This document shows, piece after piece, positions 18,377 to 27,285 of a DNA stretch of 64,000 nt (the stretch's first letter is position 1; every line of letters starts with the position of its first letter). Source of the DNA: Pseudomonadota bacterium (lineage in GTDB: Bacteria > Pseudomonadota > Alphaproteobacteria > Rhodospirillales > Magnetospirillaceae); assembly GCA_021793155.1 (NCBI GenBank), contig JAJYTF010000001.1, positions 1-64,000 of the forward strand, given 5' to 3'. The notes under the pieces are model-generated. The model worked only from the letters and a program-made list of their open reading frames with translations, did no database searches and had not been told where the DNA came from. A program made the translations under genes and the position numbers.

Positions 18377-19333
18377 ATGACGAGCAAGACGGCGGTGATG
18401 ATCTGCGGCCATGGCAGCCGCGATACCGAGGCGATCCAGGAGTTCGACCTGCTGGCCCACCACCTGCGCCGCCGCCTGCCCGAACGGGATGTGGAAAGCG
18501 GCTTCCTGGAATTTGCCCGCCCGGTCATCCGCGACGGTCTCGACAAGTTGAAGGCGCGCGGTGCCGGCCGCATCCTGGCGCTGCCGGGCATGCTGTTCGC
18601 CGCCGGCCATGTGAAGAACGACCTGCCCTGGGAGGTCAACAGCTTCGCCGCCGAGAATCCCGGCATCGAGGTGAAATTCGGCCGCGAGCTGGCCGTTGAG
18701 CTCAAACTGCTGCGCGCCGCGGCCGAGCGCATCGAAGCAGCGGAGCGGGCTTCGACCCGCAGGGTCGACCGCTCCGACACCCTGCTGCTGGTGGTGGGTC
18801 GCGGCACCAACGATCCCGACGCCAACTCCAATATTTCCAAAGTGACCCGCATGTTGTGGGAGGGCATGGGCTTCGGCTGGGCCGAGGCAGCCTATTCCGG
18901 GGTCACTGCGCCCTTGGTCGACGCAGCGTTGGACCGCGCCATACGCCTGGGCTTCCCCCGAATCGTGGTGTTCCCGTATTTCCTGTTCACCGGCATCCTG
19001 GTCAAGCGTATCTACCAATGGACGGATGAGGCCGCCGCCCGGTTCCCGCAGGTGGAATTCCTCAAAGCGCTGTATCTGCGCGACCATCCGCTGGTCATCG
19101 ACACCTTCATCGACCGCCTGCGCGAGTTGGAAGACGGCCAGGCGGCGATGAATTGCCAGCTCTGCAAGTACCGTGAGCAGACCCTGGGGCACGAGGGCGA
19201 ACTGGGTGCGGTGCAGACCGGCCACCATCACCATGTGCGCGGCATCGGCACCGATGACGACCATCATCACGGGCATGGGCACGATCATGACCACGCCCAC
19301 GCCCACCACCACCATCATCACCACGATCACTGA
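18377..19333 (+). CDS. cbiX: sirohydrochlorin cobaltochelatase, long CbiX with Fe-S motif and His-rich tail
   Basis: A 318-residue CbiX-type chelatase that inserts cobalt early, into (precorrin-2-derived) sirohydrochlorin. The first half starts MICGHGSRDTEAI, the second has VGRGTNDPDANSN and VFPYFLFTGILV, the duplicated class II chelatase fold. Near residue 258 is MNCQLC, matching the MxCxxC iron-sulfur motif of long CbiX proteins. The tail holds more than 20 histidines in runs separated by D and G, probably a cobalt store. ATG at 18377 follows AAAGGA. It begins the cbiX-cobH-cobL-cobI-cobJ block. Confidence 0.92.
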   Translation: MTSKTAVMICGHGSRDTEAIQEFDLLAHHLRRRLPERDVESGFLEFARPVIRDGLDKLKARGAGRILALPGMLFAAGHVKNDLPWEVNSFAAENPGIEVKFGRELAVELKLLRAAAERIEAAERASTRRVDRSDTLLLVVGRGTNDPDANSNISKVTRMLWEGMGFGWAEAAYSGVTAPLVDAALDRAIRLGFPRIVVFPYFLFTGILVKRIYQWTDEAAARFPQVEFLKALYLRDHPLVIDTFIDRLRELEDGQAAMNCQLCKYREQTLGHEGELGAVQTGHHHHVRGIGTDDDHHHGHGHDHDHAHAHHHHHHHDH

Positions 19334-19348
19334 GCCGGCGCGTCGCCC

Positions 19349-20866
19349 ATGGCGCTGTTCGACGCCTATGTGATGGTCGACTGGTCGGCCGCCGCGACAC
19401 CGCGGCAAGGGGCCGACAGCATTTGGATCGCCCATTTCGAGCGTGAGGACGGGGCAACGGCCGAGCGCCGGCTGGCCAATCCGCCGACGCGCGCCGCAGC
19501 GACGGCGTTGCTGGCCGATCTGCTGTCGGACCTGTCGGCACGCGGGTGCACCACCCTTGTCGGCTGCGACTTCAATTTCGGCTTTCCCCGCGGCTTCGCC
19601 CGCCAGCTCGATCCGCGGCGGCCGGACTGGCGGGGCGTCTGGCAATACCTGGCGGCATTGCTGAACGACGGCGAGGACAATGCCAATGACCGTTTCGCCG
19701 CGGCCGCCGGCCTTAATGTCCGACTGGGCGGCGGGGCCGGTCCGTTCTGGGGCAGCCCGCCGGGGCGCGAGATCGACGGGCTGGGCCGGAATAAGCCCCA
19801 GGCCGGGACCGCTTTCGCCGAGTTTCGCCTGTGCGAGGAACGGGTCAAGACGGCGCAGCCGGCCTGGAAACTGTTCGGCGCCGGCAGCGTCGGCGGCCAG
19901 ACCCTGCTCGGCATTCCCCGCCTGCAGGATCTGCGCCGGCATCCATGGCTTCAGGAACATTTGCGCGTCTGGCCGTTCGAAACCGGCCTTCGCCCGCTCG
20001 ATCGGCCGCCGCCCGGGACCATCATCATGGCCGAGGTCTATCCCTCGCTCATCGACGCGACGGGCGGGCCGGTGAAGGACGCCGCCCAGGTGAAAGCCCT
20101 GTGCCGACATTTCGACCGGCTTGACGAGAGCGGCCGTCTGGGCCCGCTGTTCGCCGGAGATCCCGCTCTGATGCCCGAGGAAAAGACGGCGGTCGAGAGC
20201 GAGGAGGGATGGATCCTGGGCGTCACCGGAGAAGCCGCCGCCGTCCCCGGCTATCTGCGCGAGCCGGCGGCCATCTATCGCCGATCCTTCGCCATCATCC
20301 GCCAGGAGGCCGACCTCGCCCGCTTTTCCGGGCTGATGGAACGGCTGGCGGTGCGGGTGATCCATGCCTGCGGCATGCCGGAGATTGCCGGCGACCTGGC
20401 CTTCAGCCCAGGCGCCGCCGAAGCCGGAGAAGCAGCCCTGGCCGCCGGCAAGCCAATCCTGGCGGATGCCCGCATGGTCGCGCACGGCATCATTGAGAGC
20501 CGGCTGCCGGCCGGCAACCGGATCTTCTGCGGCCTGGACGAGCCGGGAATTTCGGAGGCGGCGGAACGGCTCGCCACAACGAAGAGCGCGGCCGGGGTCG
20601 CGCTATGGGCGGGCCGCCTCGCCGGCGCGGTGGTTGCCGTCGGCAACGCACCCACCGCCCTGTTCCAACTGTTGGAGATGGTCGAAAGCGGCGCCCCCCG
20701 CCCGGCCCTGGTGCTGGGCTTCCCGGTGGGTTTCGTCGGGGCCTGCGAATCGAAGGAGGCGCTGATCGCCAGCGGCCTGCCCCATATCTGCCTGCGCGGC
20801 CGGCGCGGCGGCAGTGCGATGGCGGCGGCGGCGGTCAACGCCCTGGCTTGGGGAGACGACATTTGA
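19349..20866 (+). CDS. cobH: fusion: uncharacterised N-terminal domain + precorrin-8X methylmutase
   Basis: A 505-residue protein. Residues from about 300 onward are CobH/CbiC: RRSFAIIRQEADLARF, the catalytic histidine near 338 in RVIHACGMPEIAGDL, ADARMVAHGI, VGNAPTALFQLLE and GFPVGFVGACESK. This domain moves the C11 methyl to C12 to give hydrogenobyrinic acid (or its cobalt form). The first roughly 295 residues are a separate domain beginning AYVMVDWSAA, with VGCDFNFGFP and IIMAEVYPSL, reminiscent of DUF429-type RNase H-fold proteins; that resemblance is a guess. The stop overlaps the cobL start. Confidence 0.88.
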   Translation: MALFDAYVMVDWSAAATPRQGADSIWIAHFEREDGATAERRLANPPTRAAATALLADLLSDLSARGCTTLVGCDFNFGFPRGFARQLDPRRPDWRGVWQYLAALLNDGEDNANDRFAAAAGLNVRLGGGAGPFWGSPPGREIDGLGRNKPQAGTAFAEFRLCEERVKTAQPAWKLFGAGSVGGQTLLGIPRLQDLRRHPWLQEHLRVWPFETGLRPLDRPPPGTIIMAEVYPSLIDATGGPVKDAAQVKALCRHFDRLDESGRLGPLFAGDPALMPEEKTAVESEEGWILGVTGEAAAVPGYLREPAAIYRRSFAIIRQEADLARFSGLMERLAVRVIHACGMPEIAGDLAFSPGAAEAGEAALAAGKPILADARMVAHGIIESRLPAGNRIFCGLDEPGISEAAERLATTKSAAGVALWAGRLAGAVVAVGNAPTALFQLLEMVESGAPRPALVLGFPVGFVGACESKEALIASGLPHICLRGRRGGSAMAAAAVNALAWGDDI

Positions 20867-22068
20867 ACCAACCCTGGCTTTCCGTCGTCGGTATCGGCGA
20901 AGACGGGCTCGACGGACTGACCGCGGCGGCCCGCGCCCTGATCGCCCAGGCCGAGGTGCTGGCGGGCGGCACCCGCCATCTGGCCATGGTCCCCGAGAGC
21001 CCGGCCGAGCGCTTGTGCTGGACGGCGCCCTTTGCCGACAACTTCGAACGAATCGAAGGCCTGCGCGGCCGACGCACCTGCGTGCTGGCCAGCGGCGACC
21101 CCATGTGGTTCGGCATCGGGGCCACCCTGGCCCGCATGTTTCCCGCCGAGCAGATCACCGTGCTGCCGCATCCCGGCGCCTTCAGCCTGGCGGCGGCCCG
21201 CCTGGGCTGGGCCTTGCAGGATACGCTGTGCCTGTCCGTCCACGGGCGGCCGATCGACGGCATCGCGCTGCATCTGCAGCCGCGCCGCCGCCTGCTGCTG
21301 CTGGCCGAGGATGGAACCTCGCCGGCCAAACTGGCGGCGCTGCTGACGGCGCGCGGCTTCGGCGCCAGCCAGCTTACGGCGCTGGAACGACTCGGCGGAC
21401 CGGCCGAACGGCGCCTGTCCGCCCCGGCCAAAGCCTGGAACCATCCTGCCGTCGATAATCTCAACACCATCGCCATCGAGATGCGCGCCGATGAAGACGC
21501 CCAACTTCTCTCCCTGGTGCCCGGCCTGCCCGACGATGCCTATCTGCATGACGGACAGCTGACCAAACGCGAGCTGCGCGCCGTCACCCTGGCCGCCCTT
21601 GCCCCCTGCCCCGGCGCCCTGTTGTGGGACGTGGGTGCTGGCTGCGGCTCGGTGGCCATCGAGTGGGCGCGGGCCGGCGGCAACGCGGTGGCCATCGAGC
21701 GGGACTCCGCCCATTGCGACATCATCGCCCGCAACGCCGCCCATCTGGGCGTGCCGCAGATCCCCGTGCTGGCCGGCGAGGCGCCCGAGGTGCTGGCAGA
21801 GATCTGCAACACCCCCGACGCCGTGTTCATCGGCGGCGGCACCTCGCGGCCCGAGCTGATCGAGGCTTGCTGGGCGCGCCTCAGGCCCGGCGGCCGGCTG
21901 GTGGCCAACGCCGTCACCACCGAGGCCGAAACGGCTCTGCTGGCCTGGCAGGCGGCGCAAGGCGGCGAGCTGACGCGCATCTCCGTCTCCCGCCTCTCGC
22001 CCACCGGGCGCTTCCACACCTGGCGTCCGCTGATGCCGGTCACCCAGTATGTCGGGGTGAAGCGGTGA
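20863..22068 (+). CDS. cobL: precorrin-6Y C5,15-methyltransferase (decarboxylating)
   Basis: A 401-residue CobL (CbiE-CbiT fusion). The N-terminal CbiE-type methyltransferase has VVGIGEDGLDGLT, ASGDPMWFGIG and HPGAFSLAAARLGW. The C-terminal CbiT part carries the SAM motif DVGAGCGSVAIEWARAG and FIGGGTSRPELIEACW. It methylates C5 and C15 and removes the C12 acetate carboxyl. The start is a TTG at 20863 overlapping the previous stop (TTGA), with GGGGAG upstream; no in-frame ATG lies near the domain edge. Confidence 0.93.
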   Translation: MNQPWLSVVGIGEDGLDGLTAAARALIAQAEVLAGGTRHLAMVPESPAERLCWTAPFADNFERIEGLRGRRTCVLASGDPMWFGIGATLARMFPAEQITVLPHPGAFSLAAARLGWALQDTLCLSVHGRPIDGIALHLQPRRRLLLLAEDGTSPAKLAALLTARGFGASQLTALERLGGPAERRLSAPAKAWNHPAVDNLNTIAIEMRADEDAQLLSLVPGLPDDAYLHDGQLTKRELRAVTLAALAPCPGALLWDVGAGCGSVAIEWARAGGNAVAIERDSAHCDIIARNAAHLGVPQIPVLAGEAPEVLAEICNTPDAVFIGGGTSRPELIEACWARLRPGGRLVANAVTTEAETALLAWQAAQGGELTRISVSRLSPTGRFHTWRPLMPVTQYVGVKR

Positions 22069-22207
22069 ACAGGCGGAGGGAGCACTGGCCTGTTAAGGTC
22101 CCCGCCGGCTTTGCCGCCGATCAAGACGGTGCGCGCAAAGTGCGGGGAGCGAGGACCGCAAGGGCGCGGCGAGGACCGCCCAGGGATGCGGATGCACCCC
22201 GCCGGGC

Positions 22208-22221
22208 GCCTGAGGGGCAAG
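22208..22221 (+). repeat. GCCTGAGGGGCAAG block before cobI
   Basis: Identical 14-base copy of the block at 4655-4668, acting as the cobI ribosome-binding site. The 157-bp cobL-cobI gap also holds two copies of GCGAGGACCGC (22149 and 22169). Confidence 0.5.
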
Positions 22222-22225
22222 CATC

Positions 22226-22927
22226 ATGAGCGGCATTCTCTACGGTGTCGGCGTCGGACCCGGTGACCCGGAACTCTTGACTGTCAAGGCGGCGCGTCTG
22301 CTGGCCCGCGTGCCGGTGGTCGCCTATCCGGCACCGCTGGAGGGCGACAGCCTGGCCCGCAGCATCGCCGCCCCCTTTCTGGCCCCCGGAACCGACGAGA
22401 TAGTGCTGCGCATGGCCTTCAACCCGGTGCGGCGCGCCGACGAGGCCTACGATGCAGGGGCCGAGGCCATCGCCGGTCATCTGCAAGCCGGGCGGGACGT
22501 CGCCGTGCTGTGCGAGGGAGACCCGTTCTTCTTCGGCTCCTTCGTCTATCTGTTCGCCCGCCTGAGCGGCCGCTTCCCTGTCGAGGTGGTGCCCGGCATC
22601 TCCTCGGTGATGGCCTGCGCCGCCCTGGCCGGCCATCCGCTGACCGCCCGCGACGACGCCCTGGTGGTCATCCCGGCGCCCCGCCCGGAAGAGGATATCG
22701 AACGCCTGCTGGCGGGTGCCGAATCCGCCGCCATCATGAAACTCGGTCGCCACCTGCCCAAGGTGGCCCGTGTCCTCGATCGTCTCGGCCTGACCGGCCA
22801 AGCCGTCTGCGTCGAGCGAGCCGGCCAGCCGGGCCAGCGCATCCGGCCGCTGGGTGAGGCGCTCGACGGACCGGCACCCTATTTTGCCATGATCCTGATC
22901 CACAAGAGGGGACAAGCGTGGAAGTGA
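22226..22927 (+). CDS. cobI: precorrin-2 C20-methyltransferase
   Basis: A 233-residue SAM-dependent methyltransferase of the CobI/CbiL family. It has GVGVGPGDPELLTVKA at the N-terminus, CEGDPFFFGSFVYLF, VVPGISSVMACAALAG and AAIMKLGRHLPKV, the last typical of C20 enzymes. It makes precorrin-3A (or the cobalt form after CbiX). The ATG follows a shared GAGGGGCAAG leader. It overlaps the next gene by 10 bases. Confidence 0.93.
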   Translation: MSGILYGVGVGPGDPELLTVKAARLLARVPVVAYPAPLEGDSLARSIAAPFLAPGTDEIVLRMAFNPVRRADEAYDAGAEAIAGHLQAGRDVAVLCEGDPFFFGSFVYLFARLSGRFPVEVVPGISSVMACAALAGHPLTARDDALVVIPAPRPEEDIERLLAGAESAAIMKLGRHLPKVARVLDRLGLTGQAVCVERAGQPGQRIRPLGEALDGPAPYFAMILIHKRGQAWK

Positions 22928-24714
22928 AGCAGATCGCCGTCGTCGCCGTCACCGAAGCGGGAGCCGTCACGGCGCGCCGAATCGCCACTGCCCTGGGCGG
23001 AGCCGAACTGCATGGCCGGGCCGGGCGCGTCGCCGACTGCGAGATCGCCTTTGCCGAGACCGCCGAGCATCTGCGACGCCTGTTCCGCCTGGGACGGCCC
23101 ATCGTCGGCGTCTGCGCCGCCGGCATCCTGATCCGCGCCGTCGCCCCCCTGCTGGCCGACAAGGCGGCGGAACCGCCCGTGCTGGCGGTCAGCCCCGACG
23201 GCGCCTCGGTGGTGCCGCTGCTGGGCGGTCACCACGGCGCCAATCGGCTGGCCATCCGCATCGCCCGGGCCCTGGACGGGCACGCGGCGGTAACCACGGC
23301 CGGCGATATAGCCCTGGGCATCGCCATTGACGATCCGCCGGACGGCTGGCTGGTCGCCAATCCCGAGGCGGCAAAGCCGGTGGCGGCCGCCCTGCTGGCC
23401 GGCGAGCCAGTGCGTGTGGAGGTGGAAAACGGCGAGGCCGATTGGCTTACGGCGGCAGGCCTCGGCGAGGATGGACAATGGGGAATCCGCGTCACCGACC
23501 ACGCGGTGGAAGGTGATGACGAACTAATCCTCCACCCACCGGTGCTGGCCCTGGGCGTCGGTTGCGAGCGCGGCACGGCGGCCGAGGAACTGGTCACCCT
23601 GGCCCGGGACGCGCTGGCCGAGGCCGGCCTGGCCGAAGGGGCGGTGGCCTGCGTCGCCTCACTGGATTTGAAGGCCGACGAACCGGCGGTGCATGCCCTG
23701 GCGGCCGAGCTGAAGGTCCCCGCGCGGTTCTTCACCCCCGCCGTACTGGAGGCCGAGGCCCCCCGCCTGGCCAATCCATCCGAATTGGTGTTCCGCGAAA
23801 CCGGATGCCATGGCGTCGCCGAGGGTGCTGCCCTGGCCGCCGCCGGCGCCGATGGCGCTCTGGTGGTGCCCAAGGTCAAATCGGCCCGGGCCACATGCGC
23901 CATCGGCCGCGCCGGCCACCCGATCGATCCCGCCCGCATCGGCCGGGCCCGCGGCAGGCTATTCGTCGTCGGCATCGGCCCAGGCGGCGATTCCTGGCGG
24001 ACCGCCGAATGCAGCCGGGTGATCGCCGAGGCGACCGACCTGGTCGGCTATGGCCTCTATCTCGACCTGCTGGGCGAGGCTGCCTGCGGCAAGCGGCGCC
24101 ATGACGGCGCCATGGGGGAGGAAGAGGCGCGGGCCCGGCTGGCGCTGGACCTGGCCGCCGAAGGGCGCGACGTCGCCCTGGTCTGCTCGGGCGACGCCGG
24201 CATTTATGCCCTGGCCACCCTGGTGTTCGAATTGTTGGACCGTGAGAAACGCACGGACTGGAATCGCCTCGAGGTCGCCGTGGTGCCGGGGATCTCGGCG
24301 TTGCAGGCCGCCGCGGCCCGCGCCGGGGCACTGATCAACCACGACTTTTGCACCATCTCGCTGTCCGATCTGCTCACGCCGTGGGAGATAATCGAACGGC
24401 GCGTCACCGCCGCCGCCGAGGGAGACTTCGTGGTCGCCTTCTACAATCCGGTGTCGCAACGGCGCAAAAGCCAGCTGCCGGCGGCCATGCAGATCCTGCT
24501 GCGCCACCGCGCGGCGACGACGCCGGTGGTGCTGGCCCGCAATCTGGGACGGCCGGGCGAAACGGTGGAGATCACCAGCCTGGCCGAACTGGATCCAGGG
24601 CAGGTGGACATGCTGACCATCGTCCTGGTGGGCAACGCGGAAAGCCGGGCGTTCGCGCAGGCCGGGCGTCGCTGGGTCTACACGCCACGCGGCTATGCCA
24701 GCAAGTGGTCGTGA
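22918..24714 (+). CDS. cobJ: fusion CbiG (cobalt-precorrin-5A hydrolase) - CobJ (precorrin-3B C17-methyltransferase)
   Basis: A 598-residue two-enzyme fusion. Residues 1 to about 335 are CbiG: VGVCAAGILIRAVAPLL, LGGHHGANRLA and the CobE-like part LALGVGCERGTAAEEL with TGCHGVAEGAAL. Residues from about 343 are CobJ/CbiH: LFVVGIGPGGDSWRT, CSGDAGIYALATL, VVPGISALQAAAARAGA and SLSDLLTPWEIIERR. CobJ contracts the ring; CbiG opens the resulting lactone in the cobalt-first pathway. The start is the GTG at 22918, inside the end of cobI. Confidence 0.93.
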   Translation: MEVKQIAVVAVTEAGAVTARRIATALGGAELHGRAGRVADCEIAFAETAEHLRRLFRLGRPIVGVCAAGILIRAVAPLLADKAAEPPVLAVSPDGASVVPLLGGHHGANRLAIRIARALDGHAAVTTAGDIALGIAIDDPPDGWLVANPEAAKPVAAALLAGEPVRVEVENGEADWLTAAGLGEDGQWGIRVTDHAVEGDDELILHPPVLALGVGCERGTAAEELVTLARDALAEAGLAEGAVACVASLDLKADEPAVHALAAELKVPARFFTPAVLEAEAPRLANPSELVFRETGCHGVAEGAALAAAGADGALVVPKVKSARATCAIGRAGHPIDPARIGRARGRLFVVGIGPGGDSWRTAECSRVIAEATDLVGYGLYLDLLGEAACGKRRHDGAMGEEEARARLALDLAAEGRDVALVCSGDAGIYALATLVFELLDREKRTDWNRLEVAVVPGISALQAAAARAGALINHDFCTISLSDLLTPWEIIERRVTAAAEGDFVVAFYNPVSQRRKSQLPAAMQILLRHRAATTPVVLARNLGRPGETVEITSLAELDPGQVDMLTIVLVGNAESRAFAQAGRRWVYTPRGYASKWS

Positions 24715-24829
24715 CGCCCGATCTCGACAAGGAAACGCAGCGAGACTTGCCAAGCCCCTCGAGGGCCCGCCGGCATTGCCGGCGCCAAACGGAGGCGAGA
24801 CGCCGGGCCAATGAGGGAGCCGTGATCAT

Positions 24830-25168
24830 TCAATGAACCGACATGCCCCAGGCGACGCTGCCGGTCGGCGGAACCGCGTGGAGCAGTTCGTCCAGCTTGG
24901 CGCGGGCCACGTCCCCGGTTGCCCGATCCGGACCGGCGGCATGGCCGCCACGCAGGGCGGCGATCGAAGCCCAGGCCCGCGCATGGGCGATGGGCGCTTC
25001 GTCATCAAAATGCGGCTTTCGGCTGAGATGTTCCGTCGCCGGGCTCTGCACCGCCGATAGCTGATCGGGTGAGGTCGAAGCCATTTCGGCATGAGCGGCG
25101 GACGATCCGGCAAGGAAGAATGCAGCCGCCGCATTCCACAATATCCATCCGTCGACAGCTTTGCTCAT
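24830..25168 (-). CDS. small exported protein of unknown function
   Basis: A 112-residue protein with a likely signal peptide (WNAAAAFFLAGSSAAHA, then EMAST). The mature part is short, with no recognised domain; it contains HARAWASIAALRGG and ends TGSVAWGMSVH. The ATG at 25168 has GAGG five bases upstream, which supports translation. It follows livK on the same strand but beyond a strong terminator-like palindrome, so it may have its own promoter. I do not recognise the family. Confidence 0.5.
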   Translation of the reverse strand: MSKAVDGWILWNAAAAFFLAGSSAAHAEMASTSPDQLSAVQSPATEHLSRKPHFDDEAPIAHARAWASIAALRGGHAAGPDRATGDVARAKLDELLHAVPPTGSVAWGMSVH

Positions 25169-25263
25169 GGAGACCTCGGGCGTGGATGACCGCATACCTG
25201 GTTCAATGCGGTTTCCGTCGCCCGGTTCCTGCCCTCCCTCGACAGGGGTAACGACGGGAGAAG

Positions 25264-25291
25264 TTGGGCCGCCCCAGCTGGGGCGGCCCAA
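25264..25291 (-). terminator. 28-bp perfect palindrome after livK
   Basis: Arms TTGGGCCGCCCCAG and CTGGGGCGGCCCAA form a perfect palindrome 12 bases after the livK stop. The RNA hairpin would be very stable. The following minus-strand bases, CTTCTCC, are only weakly U-rich, but the position fits the end of the liv operon. Confidence 0.7.
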
Positions 25292-25303
25292 TCCTGAGGC
25301 CGA

Positions 25304-26455
25304 TCAGTCGTTGAGGACCCAGTCGCCGTTCTTGATATCGAGCATGTGGAAGGCGTCGAGCGTCAAGCCCAGATGGTCGGTGGGGCTCATGTTGACGACG
25401 CCGGCAGTGCCGACATAGCCCTTGGTCTTCTCGATCTCGTCACGGACCTTCGCCTTGTCGGTGCCGCCCGCCCGCTTGATCGCGTCGATGGCGATCATCA
25501 GGCCGTCATAAGCGTGGCCGCCGAAGGTCGACACATCGGCGTGATAGGTATCCTCGTAGACCTTGGTCAACCCCATCACCACCGGCTTCTGCGGGTCCGA
25601 GTCGGGCAGCTGGACGGCCACCACCAGACCGTCGGCCGGCAGGCGCATGCCGTCGGCCGCATTACCCACCAGCTTCAGGAAGTCCTTCGACGCGACGCCA
25701 TGCGACTGGTAGATCGGAATGGTGAAGCCGAGCTGCCGGATGTTCTTGCTGACCACCGCCGGTCCGGAGCCGGTACCGAACACGAACAGCGCCTGGACGC
25801 CGGGCGTTGCGCGGATCTTGGTCAGCTGCGCGGTGACGTCCGCATCCTTCGGCGAATAGGTCTCGTCGGCGATGACCTGGATGCCGTATTTCGGGGCCGC
25901 TTCCAGCGACTGCTCATGCCCGGATTTTCCGAAGCCGAGGTTCTCGGACAGCATGGCGATCTTGCTGATGCCCCGCTTCTTCATGTCGAGGAACACCTTT
26001 TCGGCGCACATGCGGTCGGTGTGGGGAGTCTTGAACACCCATTTCTTCACCGGGTCGGTGATGCTGACACCGCCGCCCAGTGAAATGAACGGGATCTCGG
26101 CCCGCTGAACTTCGGGGATGACCGCCATGCTGGTCGGTGTCCCGGTACCGCCGATGATGATGTCGACATTGTCGCTTTCGATCAGGCGCTTGGCCAGGCT
26201 GGCCGCCTTGTCCGCCTGCGAGCCGTCGTCATAGATGACCAGGTCGATCTTCCTGCCGAGGACGCCGCCTTTGGCATTGATCGAGGCGACATAGGTTTCC
26301 AGCACCTTCTTTTCGGCGTCACCCATGAAGCCCATGACGCCCGTGGACGACACGAACGAGCCGATCTTGATGTCGTCGGCGGCCCGGACCGGATTGGCCA
26401 TCGCCGCAGCAAACGCTACTGCCAGGGCCATCCCGGCGGCGCGCATCATTTTCAT
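25304..26455 (-). CDS. livK: branched-chain amino-acid ABC transporter, substrate-binding protein
   Basis: A 383-residue periplasmic binding protein with a signal peptide (MKMMRAAGMALAVAFAAAM through VRAAD). The body is a type I Peripla_BP fold: IKIGSFVSSTGVMGFMGDA, VIYDDGSQADKAASLAKRL, IIGGTGTPTSMAV and YDGLMIAIDAIKRAGG. The ATG at 26455 has AAGGGAGG seven bases upstream. It is the last transport gene in the liv operon, 109 bp after livF, which suggests it may also have an additional promoter. The ligand could be leucine/isoleucine/valine or another small amide or acid. Confidence 0.9.
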   Translation of the reverse strand: MKMMRAAGMALAVAFAAAMANPVRAADDIKIGSFVSSTGVMGFMGDAEKKVLETYVASINAKGGVLGRKIDLVIYDDGSQADKAASLAKRLIESDNVDIIIGGTGTPTSMAVIPEVQRAEIPFISLGGGVSITDPVKKWVFKTPHTDRMCAEKVFLDMKKRGISKIAMLSENLGFGKSGHEQSLEAAPKYGIQVIADETYSPKDADVTAQLTKIRATPGVQALFVFGTGSGPAVVSKNIRQLGFTIPIYQSHGVASKDFLKLVGNAADGMRLPADGLVVAVQLPDSDPQKPVVMGLTKVYEDTYHADVSTFGGHAYDGLMIAIDAIKRAGGTDKAKVRDEIEKTKGYVGTAGVVNMSPTDHLGLTLDAFHMLDIKNGDWVLND

Positions 26456-26564
26456 CGGTTGCCTCCCTTTTCTTATGCAAGTCTTGTCGGCGGTTGTTCC
26501 GCTTTGCATTGGGCCAGTCTAATCCCAGATACGGAGATTCCAGCCTTGAAATACTTTTTAGAAT

Positions 26565-27269
26565 CTATTGGCCGAGATAGGCTTCCCTAACCTTTTCATT
26601 GGCCAACAGTTGCGTCCCCGAATCGACCAGCACGACCTGCCCGGTTTCGACGACATAGCCGCGGTCGGCGATGGCCAGCGCGGCATAGGCGTTCTGTTCG
26701 ACCAGGAAGATCGTCGTCCCTTCGCCCTTCAGGGTCTCGATGATCCGGAAGATCTCGGCCACCAGCCGCGGGGCCAACCCCATCGACGGCTCGTCGAGCA
26801 GCAAGAGGCGCGGATGCGACATCAGGGCGCGGGCCACCGCCAGCATCTGCTGCTGCCCGCCGGACAGGGTTCCCGCCGGCTGGTTGCGCTTGGTCTTGAG
26901 GATGGGGAACTGGGCATACATGCGCTTGATGTCGGCTTCCACGTCGGTGCCGTGGCGGCAATAAGCGCCGAGCCGAAGATTGTCCTCCACCGACAGCGGA
27001 CCGAAGACCTGCCGTCCTTCCGGGACCTGGGCGATACCCAGCTGCACCCGGGCCTCGGGCGCCATGCGGGTAATGTCCTGGCCGTCAAAGCGGATGGTCC
27101 CGGCACTGACGGGCTGCACGCCGGAAATGCCCCGCAGCAAGGTGGTCTTGCCGGCCCCGTTGGCGCCCACCAGGGCGACCAGTTCTCCCTCACCCACCGT
27201 GACATCGATGCCTTTCAGCGCCTGGATACGGCCGTAATGACTGGTGAGGCCTGAGATTTCCAACAACAT
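26565..27269 (-). CDS. livF: branched-chain amino-acid ABC transporter, ATPase LivF
   Basis: A 234-residue ABC ATPase. Walker A is GANGAGKTTLLRG, then QVPEGRQVFGPLSVEDNL (a LivF hallmark), signature LSGGQQQMLAVARAL, Walker B LLLLDEPSMGLAP and EQNAYAALAIADRGYVVETG at the end. It pairs with LivG on the HM permease. The ATG at 27269 gives the usual start MLLEISGL; 16 bases separate it from the livG stop. Confidence 0.93.
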   Translation of the reverse strand: MLLEISGLTSHYGRIQALKGIDVTVGEGELVALVGANGAGKTTLLRGISGVQPVSAGTIRFDGQDITRMAPEARVQLGIAQVPEGRQVFGPLSVEDNLRLGAYCRHGTDVEADIKRMYAQFPILKTKRNQPAGTLSGGQQQMLAVARALMSHPRLLLLDEPSMGLAPRLVAEIFRIIETLKGEGTTIFLVEQNAYAALAIADRGYVVETGQVVLVDSGTQLLANEKVREAYLGQ

Positions 27270-27285
27270 CCCAAAAGCCTCCGTC

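Noticed and set aside
18302-20485. A 727-codon open frame opposite cbiX and the cobH fusion
   Set aside because: The genes on the plus strand carry clear family motifs; this frame does not.
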